Positions 16,514 through 24,382 are shown, numbered from the stretch's first letter. The stretch is DNA of 36,979 nt from Kiritimatiellia bacterium (GCA_028686345.1 JAQUCE010000047.1:1-36979); one strand, 5' to 3'. The notes: a model not told the origin generated them from the letters alone. Translations and numbers: made by a program.

Positions 16514-18130
16514 ATGGCCATGATAGATACGGAAGTGGACAAAACCGCCAAGGGACTCCCAACCACCGGAGTGCCGCAACAAAGAGCACAGCGTGATCTT
16601 TATAAGAGCGCAGTTGAGCGCTATGTCAAGGACAACGGACTGGTACCCCCTTTAACCGGCAATGAAATTTTGCAGCACGCACTCTGCCTGCGGCGGATCC
16701 TGACAGCCCAGGCGAATGAGGTGGTCTACCTCTCCGTGCTCCTTAACAACTGCCTCTGGCGCAACACCATCCGGCGCATCCCTTTTGAAAGACGGATGCT
16801 GCTACTGCCGCAGTGCCTCTCCAACCCCGAGCTCTGCCAGGCGCAGAAAGACGCGATCGGCCTGCTCTGCGCTCAGTGCGGCGGGTGCGTGATCGGAACC
16901 ATTCAGGCCCTGGCCGAAAGTCTTGGCTACATCACCCTGGTCGCCGAAGGCACCACTATGGTCAGCAAACTCCTGAGCAGCGGCAAGATCGACTCCGTAA
17001 TTGGAGTAGGGTGCATCCACTCGCTACAGAAAATATTCCCGGTCATCAATGAACACGCCATTCCCAGCCAGGGCATACCGCTGCTGGACGATGGCTGCCG
17101 CCACACCACCCTGGATCTTGAGCAAGCCATGGAAACCATCAAAGAGTATGTCCCGGATGACATTGCTCAAATTGTCAATCTCGACCGCGTGGCAGAGTAT
17201 GTGCGGACATGGTTTCAGCCCGATTTCTTGATTAAGACCCTGGGCGAACCCTTCACCGAAACCGAGCGCATCGCCCAGGAGTGGCTCTCCTCGGGAGGTA
17301 AACGCTGGCGGCCAATCCTCACCTCCGCAATCTTTGCAGCAGCAGGCGGCAGCGCGGAAAAGATCATGAACTCCGCCCTGGCAGTTGAATGCTTTCATAA
17401 AGCCTCACTGATCCATGATGACATTGAAGACGGCGATGACTGCCGCTATGGCCAGCCCACCATGCACATCGTCTATGGAATACCCACAGCCATCAACGTG
17501 GGCGACTACCTGATCGGCGAAGGCTACCGCCTGCTCGCAACCTCCGGCTTTACAGGCGACACCTGCGCCAAGATGATCCGGGCGGCGGCCGAGGGCCATC
17601 GCGAACTCTGTCTGGGACAGGGCGAGGAGCTGGCGTTCTGCCGCGAGCCACAGCCGGTCACCGAAAAAGAGGTGCTGCAGATCTACCGCCAAAAAACCTC
17701 CGCCGCCTTTAAAGTCGCGGTTCTGGTCGGTGCCACCGCCGCGGAGTTGGATGCGCCGACCTGCGAGACACTCGCCAGATTCAGCGGCTCCATGGGCACT
17801 GCCTATCAGATCCGCGACGATATGGAGGACTTCCGCTCTGAACCCGGACGCGCAGCAGATATGCTGGCACTGCGTCCCACGCTGTTTCTCGCTTTGGCCT
17901 GCATGAGCGACTCCCCTGTAATCCAGGAGACCCTTGCCCTGGCTTGGCATAAAGAGAATACCGGGGCGCGCCGGGAGTTGATCACCGCGATCGAAAGCGC
18001 CGGCCTGCATAAAAGAGTGGAGCTTTTATACTCGCACTACCGCCTTGAAACCGAACGGACACTCGCCGAAATCCAGCATATTGAACTAAAACGCCTGCTC
18101 CGCAGCACCATGACCCGCATGCTCAAGTAA
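16514..18130 (+). CDS. DUF116 - polyprenyl synthase fusion protein
   Basis: The 538-residue protein (ATG 16514; 16520 also possible, no clear Shine-Dalgarno for either) joins two domains. Residues about 70-225 match DUF116, a cysteine-rich domain: LPQC, CAQCGGC, GVGC and DDGC supply conserved cysteines that could bind a metal or an Fe-S cluster. Residues about 245-535 are a trans-isoprenyl diphosphate synthase with GKRWRP, first Asp-rich motif DDIED (302-306) and second motif DDMED (435-439), both intact. It should condense isopentenyl diphosphate with an allylic diphosphate; chain length cannot be told. A role for DUF116 in redox control or in a coupled step is unproven. No hydrophobic membrane segment is evident. 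Confidence 0.9.
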   Translation: MAMIDTEVDKTAKGLPTTGVPQQRAQRDLYKSAVERYVKDNGLVPPLTGNEILQHALCLRRILTAQANEVVYLSVLLNNCLWRNTIRRIPFERRMLLLPQCLSNPELCQAQKDAIGLLCAQCGGCVIGTIQALAESLGYITLVAEGTTMVSKLLSSGKIDSVIGVGCIHSLQKIFPVINEHAIPSQGIPLLDDGCRHTTLDLEQAMETIKEYVPDDIAQIVNLDRVAEYVRTWFQPDFLIKTLGEPFTETERIAQEWLSSGGKRWRPILTSAIFAAAGGSAEKIMNSALAVECFHKASLIHDDIEDGDDCRYGQPTMHIVYGIPTAINVGDYLIGEGYRLLATSGFTGDTCAKMIRAAAEGHRELCLGQGEELAFCREPQPVTEKEVLQIYRQKTSAAFKVAVLVGATAAELDAPTCETLARFSGSMGTAYQIRDDMEDFRSEPGRAADMLALRPTLFLALACMSDSPVIQETLALAWHKENTGARRELITAIESAGLHKRVELLYSHYRLETERTLAEIQHIELKRLLRSTMTRMLK

Positions 18131-18627
18131 ACGAAGTTTGTTGCCCAGCCTTTCTTGTCGCGCCGTAGCCTTGGCGAAGGAGGAAGGCTGCTCCAAAGCG
18201 GGTTGTTGAGGCGTGACCCTAAAAGTGATAATGGAGTAGCGCAAGCATCCTGCTTGCAGAAAATATTTGTACGCAAGCCAGATCGCTGGACACAGGGGTC
18301 AAAATGGTTGCGATTTAATTTTTGAAACCACAAGGAACCTAGCGCAGCATAGCCGCCTGCCTGCGCGTTGCACGGGGACAGGCGACTATGCTGCGCTAGG
18401 TTCTCCGTGCCTTTGGTTGACGATAGCGGCGACGATGTTGGTGGACGAGCCCGCGCATGGTTCCAATCGTCCGCCAGCATCGTCGCACAGCATCGTTAAC
18501 CAAAGCCGCTCCGTGAGCACCATGTGTCATGCATCAGACGTTGTCCCGTAAGCCGAACTATGCCCGACACGTAGAGCGACTACTACGCCAAACGCCTTAA
18601 ACCACTTGAATTTATAGAGAGAAGAAT
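18131..18627. repeat. Intergenic region with two large hairpins
   Basis: No gene is supported. Near 18165-18189 a 25-bp stretch (GCCGTAGCC followed by TTGGCGAAGGAGGAAG) recurs inverted at about 29636-29660. A first hairpin spans 18335-18403: an 18-bp perfect stem GAACCTAGCGCAGCATAG with its complement at 18386-18403, plus an inner CGCCTG/CAGGCG. A second imperfect hairpin of about 39-bp arms spans 18411-18505, with ends CTTTGGTTGACGAT and ATCGTTAACCAAAG. They are dispersed palindromic elements, not terminators. Confidence 0.65.
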
Positions 18628-20070
18628 ATGAAAAAATTTGCACCACCCCTGATCACCACCCTGGCAGCCTGCCTGGCCGGGTGGCTGCTGCTGCGTTGGG
18701 TGGCAGGCGTGCCACTCTCAATCACCCTGCGCGAAGCCGCCCGCTCCGGCTCGATTGCCGAGGCGCTGGCACTCCAAGCCTCAGCGGAATACGACTCGGA
18801 TCTGGCTGGCTGCTTCCTGGCAAACACCGAAATCCTGGCAGGCACCCTCAAAGGCAGCTGGAGCGGATTCCGTGGCGACCAGCAACGCAACATCGTCCCC
18901 GCAACCAAAGCCCTGCTCCAGAGCTGGCCCGCAACCGGGCCGAAAATCCGCTGGTCACTCCCATCAGGCGACGGCCATGCCATGCCATCGCTCTACAACG
19001 GCACCCTCTACCTGCTGGACTACGACGAGCCACGCGGCGGCGACTGCCTGCGCGCCCTCAATGCCGATACTGGCGCCGAACGCTGGCACCACCTCTACGC
19101 AGTCAAAATAAAGCGCAACCACGGCATCTCACGCACAGTCACTGCCTGCGATGGCAATTTTGTGGTTAGTATCGGCCCGCAGTGCCACGTGCTATGCCTG
19201 GCAGCCGAGGGCGGCAAATACCTGTGGGGAATCAACATGCAACAACAATTCGCGACCAAAGTCCCCCTGTGGTACACCGGACAATGCCCGCTGATTGACA
19301 ACAACGCCGCGATCCTGGCCCCTGCCGGCAGCGATGTCCTACTCTGCGGCGTAGATCTTAAAACAGGCGCCATGCTCTTTGAAACCCCTCAACCCGGCGG
19401 ACTGAACATGTCGCACGCCTCTATCATGAAAATCACGGTCGAGGGCACACAGCAGTACATCTACGCCGCCCTGGGCGGTATTGTCGGTGTCTCGGCTGAG
19501 CCTGAGGATCAAGGCCGGTTGCTGTGGCAGAGCGACAGTTTCACCGCCTCCGTAATCGCACCCTCCCCGCTCGTTCTCGATCAGGGACGTTTTTTCATGA
19601 CTGCTGGCTATGGTTACGGGGGGGTGATGTATCAAATCGCCCGCGAGGGCGAAACCTGGCAGATCAAAGAGCTTTTCCGCACCAGCCGTAAAGAGTTTGC
19701 CAGCGAACAGCAGACCCCGATCTATCTAAACGGCCTGCTTTACACCGTGCTGCCGAGTGATGGAGGCGCCAACCGCCAGCAGTTGGTCTGCATGACACCC
19801 GAGGGCAAACTCCTATGGAACAGCGGCAGCGAAGAACGCTTTGGCTTGGGGCCCTATCTCGCGACATCCGACAACCATCTTTTTCTGATGAACGACATTG
19901 GCACGCTCACACTGGCACGAGTTGGCCCCGAAGGGTACCACAGGCTGGCCCGTCACGCTTTAATGCAGGGAAAAGGACGCGATGCCTGGGGTCCCATGCT
20001 GATGGCCGATGGCTGCCTTTTTCTTCGCGACAGCACCCGCATCTACTGCCTTGAGGTTGAGCTCAAATGA
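18628..20070 (+). CDS. Membrane-anchored PQQ-like beta-propeller protein
   Basis: The 480-residue protein begins with an uncleaved-looking TM or signal segment (PPLITTLAACLAGWLLLRWVAG) and the helix LREAARSGSIAEALALQASA. A beta-propeller follows from about residue 78, with PQQ/BamB-type blades: the opening WSGFRGDQQRNI, LRALNADTGAERW, GVDLKTGAMLFETP, LVCMTPEGKLLWNSG. The WxxFRG opening is common in PVC-group propellers annotated as PQQ-binding-like. No dehydrogenase active site is recognised, so a scaffold or assembly role is more likely than an enzyme. The Shine-Dalgarno is GAGAGAAGA. It stands alone, between a hairpin-rich gap and the converging Rhs island. Confidence 0.82.
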   Translation: MKKFAPPLITTLAACLAGWLLLRWVAGVPLSITLREAARSGSIAEALALQASAEYDSDLAGCFLANTEILAGTLKGSWSGFRGDQQRNIVPATKALLQSWPATGPKIRWSLPSGDGHAMPSLYNGTLYLLDYDEPRGGDCLRALNADTGAERWHHLYAVKIKRNHGISRTVTACDGNFVVSIGPQCHVLCLAAEGGKYLWGINMQQQFATKVPLWYTGQCPLIDNNAAILAPAGSDVLLCGVDLKTGAMLFETPQPGGLNMSHASIMKITVEGTQQYIYAALGGIVGVSAEPEDQGRLLWQSDSFTASVIAPSPLVLDQGRFFMTAGYGYGGVMYQIAREGETWQIKELFRTSRKEFASEQQTPIYLNGLLYTVLPSDGGANRQQLVCMTPEGKLLWNSGSEERFGLGPYLATSDNHLFLMNDIGTLTLARVGPEGYHRLARHALMQGKGRDAWGPMLMADGCLFLRDSTRIYCLEVELK

Positions 20071-20203
20071 TTTTTGAATTTGGATTTGTGATTGTGGATT
20101 GGTTGATGCCTACCCTCAATCTTATAATAAACCGCATAAGGAAAACACTTCGCAAGTAACCGATTGAAACCGAACACTTGAGCATGAATGCCAGCATATT
20201 TAT

Positions 20204-20509
20204 TTAAAGTATCGATGTCTGCAAAAAGTATTCGCCATCTCCCAAGATCAGTTGCGAACGGGAATCTTTTAGAGCCACAAATAGAGGTAAACCTCGATCA
20301 TCTGGTAACACATAACCACATCCTCCATTCTTTCCTGTTGCAATATCAGAAAATATATCAGGCTTCATCAATTTGCATCCATTAACGTACACCCAGGGAG
20401 GAATAATGCTTATTGTCTCACCAGGCATGCCAAATACCCTTCTCACAAGCACTATACTCGGTGGCACAAATAATGAATTTAGTTTGTTTCCATCAACAAC
20501 AACTATCAT
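20204..20509 (-). CDS. S26 signal-peptidase-I-like protein, 3' part
   Basis: The 101-residue frame contains a signal peptidase I core: GMIVVVDGNK, LVRRVFGMPGETISI (box D-like, family KRxxGxPGD), VYVNGCKL, and GDGEYFL in place of the usual GDN end. The catalytic Lys of box D is replaced by Arg. The same frame is open upstream to about 20690 and includes SCTYNTLEKGEDG, where a Ser-Met-x-Pro-Thr-Leu box would sit. No normal start codon occurs in that extension, so either the gene uses a rare start or has lost its 5' end. It follows the small membrane-protein gene and the Rhs tip. A degraded paralogue lies at 24929-25317. Function unknown; possibly a non-catalytic S26 fold. Confidence 0.55.
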   Translation of the reverse strand: MIVVVDGNKLNSLFVPPSIVLVRRVFGMPGETISIIPPWVYVNGCKLMKPDIFSDIATGKNGGCGYVLPDDRGLPLFVALKDSRSQLILGDGEYFLQTSIL

Positions 20510-20597
20510 GCCCCTAATATTTTTTTCTGTATTTGATCCATTCCATTTTCGTACTTTCGCACATTCTTTGCAAGTTATTGTGCCATCTTCACCCTTC

Positions 20598-20861
20598 TCA
20601 AGCGTATTGTAAGTACAGGAAATGACATAACAAAATTGAGAGAGCCCATATGAAGATACCCCAGTTTTTCAACAGATCGAATCTTTCGACGTATATGGCA
20701 TAAAGCATCCCAAAAGCCAGTTTTAACCCTCGGCTTTGTTCAGGATATCCACCTCTAAATTTATTATACACTCCAAAACACATAACCAAGTAAATAAATA
20801 AATGGGTAAAACCAACAAGAAAGAGCCGTCTCAGAACAATCATTTTGGAATGTTTCATCAT
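20598..20861 (-). CDS. Small two-TM membrane protein next to an Rhs tip
   Basis: I start it at the ATG at 20861, which overlaps the Rhs tip stop as ATGA with AAGGGG just upstream; ATG 20858 and 20876 are alternatives. The product, about 87 residues, has two hydrophobic helices (LFLVGFTHLFIYLVMCFGVY and WGIFIWALSILLCHFLYL) joined by a charged loop. No family is recognised. A short membrane protein coupled to the end of an Rhs C-terminal tip is the position expected of an immunity protein; that is inference from context alone. Confidence 0.5.
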   Translation of the reverse strand: MMKHSKMIVLRRLFLVGFTHLFIYLVMCFGVYNKFRGGYPEQSRGLKLAFGMLYAIYVERFDLLKNWGIFIWALSILLCHFLYLQYA

Positions 20862-21463
20862 CTCCCCTTCGTACATTGTACAGCTCCGTGCGCCCCTGAA
20901 TTATGGGGGCAATTGTTACCATTGTTTGGCGGCCAATTGTTCTCGTACCAATCACTCGTGCCAAAAATATACGGTAAAAAATCAAAGATTCCATGAAGCA
21001 CATTTTGCCATTTTCCACGTCCCCAAGGTCGGTTCGGGTCATAACCAACTATATCTGGTGTCCCCGCTGCCGGAAAAGTCGTGATTAACTGGCCATTAAG
21101 GTCATATGTACACTGTTGACCTGATGCAGAAGGAATATGACTTGTCCACCTCATTTCCCAAACCGCACCAGGATGGGCTTCAGTCGCCCAGCCCGGATCC
21201 TGCCATCCGCCCCCAGTGCCTCCAGTGGGACAACCACACTCATCCAAGGGAATACTACATGGACAATTTGGTAAATTATCATACCACGGGCCCTCCGGGT
21301 TATATGGATAAAATATTCCGGGAGGTGATGGACACCCAATTGAGGGAGTTCCAGGTGGTGGCCCGAGAGGTGATGGCCGCCTAATCGAAGGAGGTGCATA
21401 CGGATCATATGTCGGTATATAACCGAGTACAGGAACGGGGTTTTCCCACGTTTGCACTGGCAT
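20858..21463 (-). CDS. Rhs C-terminal tip domain (putative polymorphic effector end)
   Basis: The frame continues in register from the Rhs core across a TGA at 21500-21502: the residues just after that stop, NDFANDVDYLGL, are the usual end of an Rhs core. The 201 residues from Met 21463 are Pro/Gly/Trp/Tyr-rich (YIPTYDPYAPPSIRRPSP, WYDNLPNCPCSIPLDECGCP) and end with GQQCTYDLNGQLITTFPAAG, TPDIVGYDP, GKWQNVLHGIFDFLPYIFG. I recall similar GxQCxYDxxGxLI blocks at the ends of PVC-group Rhs proteins, but know no assigned activity. If the TGA is real, the tip needs reinitiation or readthrough. The Cys-rich composition fits an extracellular segment. Confidence 0.55.
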   Translation of the reverse strand: MPVQTWENPVPVLGYIPTYDPYAPPSIRRPSPLGPPPGTPSIGCPSPPGIFYPYNPEGPWYDNLPNCPCSIPLDECGCPTGGTGGGWQDPGWATEAHPGAVWEMRWTSHIPSASGQQCTYDLNGQLITTFPAAGTPDIVGYDPNRPWGRGKWQNVLHGIFDFLPYIFGTSDWYENNWPPNNGNNCPHNSGAHGAVQCTKGR

Positions 21464-21499
21464 TAAACCGAGATAGTCAACATCATTTGCGAAGTCGTT

Positions 21500-22429
21500 T
21501 CATACTGCAGTTTGAAGGCCTATCCCGCCATCTTCCTTAATCGGGTCTCTGGAGAGCCACCTTTCTATGCTCGGTTTATACTTCCGTAACTCATACTCAC
21601 TCAGCCCCGTTACCGCGCACCACGGCTTAGTACTGAAACGGTGAGTGAAGGAAGCGGCGAGGTCGCCGCTCTGCAAGGTCAGTACGCCGAATGGCGAGTA
21701 CTCGTAATGGGCGGAGATGTTACCATTGGTGCTTACGTACTCCGTTACATTCCCATTGGCATCCGCCGTCGCATAATATGCTTTGGCGGACAAGTTTGCC
21801 TGGTGCTTAACCACGCTCAGCAGACCGCCAACGCCGCCAGCTCCCTGGAGGGTGCCGGATAAGTCCAAGCCCCAGACATAGGAATTATGAATAGTGAATG
21901 ATGAATGATGAATGGTCTTGGAGATGATGCTGAAGTTGTCCCAGAGATAGCGGTGGGCAACATCGTTGATTGTCTTGGTCACCATGCGCCCCTGATGGTC
22001 GTAGGTGTAGGTCACGACAGCTGTGTCGTTTGAGGCTTGGATCAATCGGTTTTCTCCATTCCACACGTATTGCCAGCCGTTGAAACCCAAAAGGTTTCCA
22101 TCAAGATCGTGAACCGGCATTGTTGCGATCCCACCTGTAATATCCGTGTACTGGTTCAACCCGTTGGCGGCATACAAGTTGGTCATTATCAATTGTCCAT
22201 TATCAATTGTGCATTGATCCCGATTTCCTATCGGATCGTAGGCATAGGCGTATGTGTTGGTTCCCACGTGCGCGTTTGTCACCTCTGAGAATGTATTATA
22301 GCCGAAGGTGCTCGCTTCCGTCGAGCCGCGATTGATGTAATAATCGGTGCGGGCTGTGCGACGACCGAGGGCGTCGTTAGTGTAATCAAATGAGCTGACC
22401 AAGGACGGCCTAGCGCAGCATAGCCGCAA
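21500..22429 (-). CDS. Rhs/YD-repeat core fragment ending at an in-frame TGA
   Basis: YD repeats run from about 22400: FDYTNDALGRRTARTDYY, YAYAYDPIGNRDQ, YTYDHQGRMVTKTI, HRYLWDN. The Rhs core end follows: HYEYSPFGVL, GLSEYELRKYKPSIERWLSRDPI. A TGA at 21500-21502 interrupts the core one codon before NDFANDVDYLGL. The first dozen codons (22429-22393) come from a dispersed repeat, so the natural N-terminus is missing. Between 21885 and 21920 a short in-frame A/T-rich insertion (encoding IHHSSFTIHNS) interrupts the repeats. I regard this as a remnant of a large surface protein. Rhs proteins usually encapsulate and deliver a C-terminal toxin. Confidence 0.75.
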   Translation of the reverse strand: MRLCCARPSLVSSFDYTNDALGRRTARTDYYINRGSTEASTFGYNTFSEVTNAHVGTNTYAYAYDPIGNRDQCTIDNGQLIMTNLYAANGLNQYTDITGGIATMPVHDLDGNLLGFNGWQYVWNGENRLIQASNDTAVVTYTYDHQGRMVTKTINDVAHRYLWDNFSIISKTIHHSSFTIHNSYVWGLDLSGTLQGAGGVGGLLSVVKHQANLSAKAYYATADANGNVTEYVSTNGNISAHYEYSPFGVLTLQSGDLAASFTHRFSTKPWCAVTGLSEYELRKYKPSIERWLSRDPIKEDGGIGLQTAV

Positions 22430-22518
22430 CCAATTTTTTGCCCACGAATCTCCGCGAAAGGATAAGGGTATTTCATCCCCGCTGCGCGGGGTCGCTAATC
22501 GCTTGAAATACCCTTATC
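22393..22518. repeat. Dispersed repeat and nested hairpin
   Basis: Positions 22406-22460 repeat 1-55 in inverse orientation. Positions 22461-22518 form a perfect 15-bp inverted repeat (GATAAGGGTATTTCA at 22461-22475, complement at 22504-22518) enclosing a smaller hairpin CCCCGC-tgc-GCGGGG. It has no T-run. This segment separates two Rhs fragments. Confidence 0.65.
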
Positions 22519-22535
22519 ACAAGATCACTTTTGAC

Positions 22536-22586
22536 AACATGAATTGTATTTTTAACACAAGACTCTGCGCTTAAAATTTTTAGTGA
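22536..22586. repeat. 51-bp perfect direct repeat, left copy
   Basis: Identical to 25324-25374 over 51 bp (begins AACATGAATTGTATTTTTAA, ends AATTTTTAGTGA). The two copies bracket about 2.7 kb with the toxin-antitoxin pairs. Confidence 0.85.
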
Positions 22587-22639
22587 ATTAGCCTGCAAAA
22601 CATCGTTAGTTGTTACTATCTCAACTCCTGTCGCAAAAA

Positions 22640-22799
22640 CCTGCTTTGGTTGGTTATTGAGAAGTTGCCCTCGTTTCCCCAAACGCGTAGCGTTTGTTAC
22701 TAAAGCAGTGGGCTTCCAATCATAAACTTTACAATGAGTTCGCATAACCTTCGCACATCACACAAACCTTTTTGGTTACGGCGACTAGCTGCTTTAGTG
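22640..22799 (+). repeat. Structured intergenic element, copy 2 (partial)
   Basis: It matches copies 1 and 3 from GGTTATTGAGAAGTT to the closing stem but lacks the first two hairpins. Stems: AAACGC-gta-GCGTTT (22681-22695) and CTAAAGCAGT/GCTGCTTTAG (22700-22709/22788-22797). In the closing stem the two changes from copy 1 (GT to AA) are compensated on the other arm (AC to TT). Its end is fused directly to the truncated Rhs fragment at 22801. Confidence 0.65.
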
Positions 22800-22800
22800 A

Positions 22801-23066
22801 GATTGCCGGACATGATGCCGCGCCCCAGGCTGTCATACCAGTTGGTTGTGACAACCCCGGTTGAGCTGATTGTTTTTGCCCGAAGGCCGGCAAGGGTTAT
22901 GGTGGCGTTGGTTAGGGTTGAGGAAGGTGACGATGGTGATAACGCAAGGCCAATTGAGAATTTGCCGGCACGATTGAGCAGCTGGAGGGAAGTTGATCCG
23001 TTGCCACGGATGTCGGTGGTTTTTATCTCGTTCATTATAAAACAACAAACGGAATCTATCCAGTGA
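22801..23066 (-). pseudogene. Rhs fragment (mid-protein piece)
   Basis: The minus-strand frame reads KTTDIRGNGSTSLQLLNRAG and VVTTNWYDSLGRGIMSGNLT, typical of the linker and YD repeats of Rhs proteins, then runs into the structured element. In a normal Rhs protein this part would precede the fragment now at 25520-25858, which lies upstream of it on this strand, so the pieces are scrambled. The ORF extends to 23092, but 23057-23102 matches 24907-24948 (both with TTTCAGGAGA-type sequence), so its 5' end is repeat-derived. Confidence 0.6.
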
Positions 23067-23102
23067 AGACAAGATTTCATCCAGTTATTCACTCTCCTGA
23101 AA

Positions 23103-23416
23103 CCTCTCTAATTAAAGTGCAATCTTAACACTTATATTACGCTCAATGTCCAATGTCGTGATACGACCCCGATACCGTTCGACCCCGATACCGTTTCGCA
23201 AGACTCGCTTACGGTTGGTGGCTAGCCTTTATCGTCCTAGCTTTCACTGGGTAGGTTTCTTCGGATAGTTTCTGTTATTGATTTACCTTATCTTTAACTT
23301 CCCCTTTCCATGGATTTAGCTTGGCGCAAATAATGGATGACTCCAATGCCCCGGATGGATAACTCTCCAAAGTGATGAACTTCCTAAGCAACTAAAAGAG
23401 GAAGCCGCAATAAATT
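23103..23416. other. Intergenic, no gene seen
   Basis: It contains a 16-bp direct repeat CGACCCCGATACCGTT, tandem with a 1-bp gap, near 23163-23197. An AT-rich stretch follows the toxin stop at about 23405-23430. Nothing else is recognised. Confidence 0.5.
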
Positions 23417-23695
23417 TTATAATATTTTTTGAGCACCGTGGAGAACAGCAATGACATCAATCTGATCCGGTTTAATGTAGTAAATAATTCGGTAAGGGTA
23501 TTCTATCACCTCTCGAATTTGATCCAAGTCATATTCGGGAACTATTCGACCAGATAGAGGATAATTTGCGATTTGCTGTGATCGCCGAGTAAGTTTATCA
23601 ACAGTCCGGATTGCGTATTCCTCTGAACACTGAGCAATATAGGCATATATCGCTTCAAGGTGATCGGATGCTGTTTTTGTCCAATGCACCTTCAT
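23417..23695 (-). CDS. RelE/ParE-family toxin
   Basis: This 92-residue protein has the compact RelE/ParE fold signature: two N-terminal helices (ASDHLEAIYAYIAQ), PLSGRIVPEYDL, REVIEYPYRIIYYI and the end IDVIAVLHGAQ. Such toxins either cleave mRNA on the ribosome (RelE) or poison gyrase (ParE); the sequence does not decide which. It overlaps the preceding antitoxin by 4 bp (ATGA), a standard toxin-antitoxin arrangement. It diverges from a second toxin-antitoxin pair. Confidence 0.9.
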   Translation of the reverse strand: MKVHWTKTASDHLEAIYAYIAQCSEEYAIRTVDKLTRRSQQIANYPLSGRIVPEYDLDQIREVIEYPYRIIYYIKPDQIDVIAVLHGAQKIL

Positions 23696-23880
23696 TTTGG
23701 AAGTCCGTATTTGGCCCTTACTTCCTGCACATCCATTGTCCGACCTGAAGCACTGTCCTGCATGCCCTGCTCTATGACCGAACGTACATAAATTTCATGC
23801 ATAAGATCATCCCACGTGGAGTTGTCCGGCATCTTTTCAACCAGAGTGTGCGCTTGTTCTTTAATCAATGTGTTATGCAT
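23692..23880 (-). CDS. Antitoxin of the RelE/ParE-type pair
   Basis: The start is set at the ATG at 23880, preceded by GAGGGATTGATT, instead of the longer frame beginning at 24027. The 62-residue acidic/helical product (IKEQAHTLVEKMPDNSTWDD, MDVQEVRAKYGLPK) is typical of small antitoxins encoded just ahead of ParE/RelE toxins. The C-terminal tail probably wraps the toxin. No standard DNA-binding motif is obvious. The 14-bp palindrome upstream suggests autoregulation. Confidence 0.78.
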   Translation of the reverse strand: MHNTLIKEQAHTLVEKMPDNSTWDDLMHEIYVRSVIEQGMQDSASGRTMDVQEVRAKYGLPK

Positions 23881-23915
23881 AATCAATCCCTCAAAACTCT
23901 TTATTTGAACACATA

Positions 23916-23929
23916 TTATCATTTGATAA
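23916..23929. promoter_or_regulatory. Palindromic operator-like site of the first toxin-antitoxin pair
   Basis: TTATCA-TT-TGATAA is a perfect palindrome 36 bp upstream of the antitoxin ATG, within AT-rich promoter-like DNA (minus-strand GATAATAT). It suits binding by the toxin-antitoxin complex. Confidence 0.45.
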
Positions 23930-24043
23930 GATTTACGGCAACACTTTGTGCCAACGTTGCAAACTACGAAACGCACTAAATTCTCGCAAAAACTGGATGT
24001 TCGTTTTCTTTGCGTCTTAGCACTCAAATATCAAAACTTTCAC

Positions 24044-24071
24044 TTGACAAAAGTATCCATTCGGATACACA
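24044..24071 (+). promoter_or_regulatory. Promoter and operator of the second toxin-antitoxin pair
   Basis: TTGACA (24044-24049) is followed by 16 bp and a -10-like TACACA (24066-24071). A perfect inverted repeat GTATCC-ATTC-GGATAC (24053-24068) lies in the spacer, so a bound repressor would block RNA polymerase. The toxin ATG at 24080 is only about 8 bp from the -10, so the transcript may be leaderless. Confidence 0.55.
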
Positions 24072-24079
24072 ATGTGCTT

Positions 24080-24382
24080 ATGTTTTTGGTTCAAAAGAGT
24101 ATTTGTTTTGATAAATGGCTCACAAAGCTAAAGGACAAACTAGCTAAGGCTCGAATTTTAGTGCTTATCAAAAAGCTAGAAAACGGCAATCTTGGGGATT
24201 ACCGATCTGTTGGAGGGAAAGTTTCTGAGTTAAAGATTGATTACGGCCCAGACTACAGAGTGTATTTTACTCGAAAAGGCAATACGGTTATATGGTTGTT
24301 GTGTGGAGGGGATAAGTCCTCTCAACAACAAGATATAAAACGGGCACAGCAAATTTTAAAAGAATTGGAGATGGAAAAATGA
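24080..24382 (+). CDS. RelE-type addiction-module toxin (TIGR02683-like)
   Basis: I choose ATG 24080, giving 100 residues, because upstream codons in the longer frame overlap the promoter and operator. The conserved blocks are GDYRSVGGKVSELKIDYGPD, YRVYFTRKG and LLCGGDKSSQQQDIKRAQQI, which identify the phage-related addiction-module killer family. It is expected to inhibit translation by mRNA cleavage. Toxin precedes antitoxin here, as in HigBA-type loci, with a 4-bp ATGA overlap. Confidence 0.92.
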   Translation: MFLVQKSICFDKWLTKLKDKLAKARILVLIKKLENGNLGDYRSVGGKVSELKIDYGPDYRVYFTRKGNTVIWLLCGGDKSSQQQDIKRAQQILKELEMEK

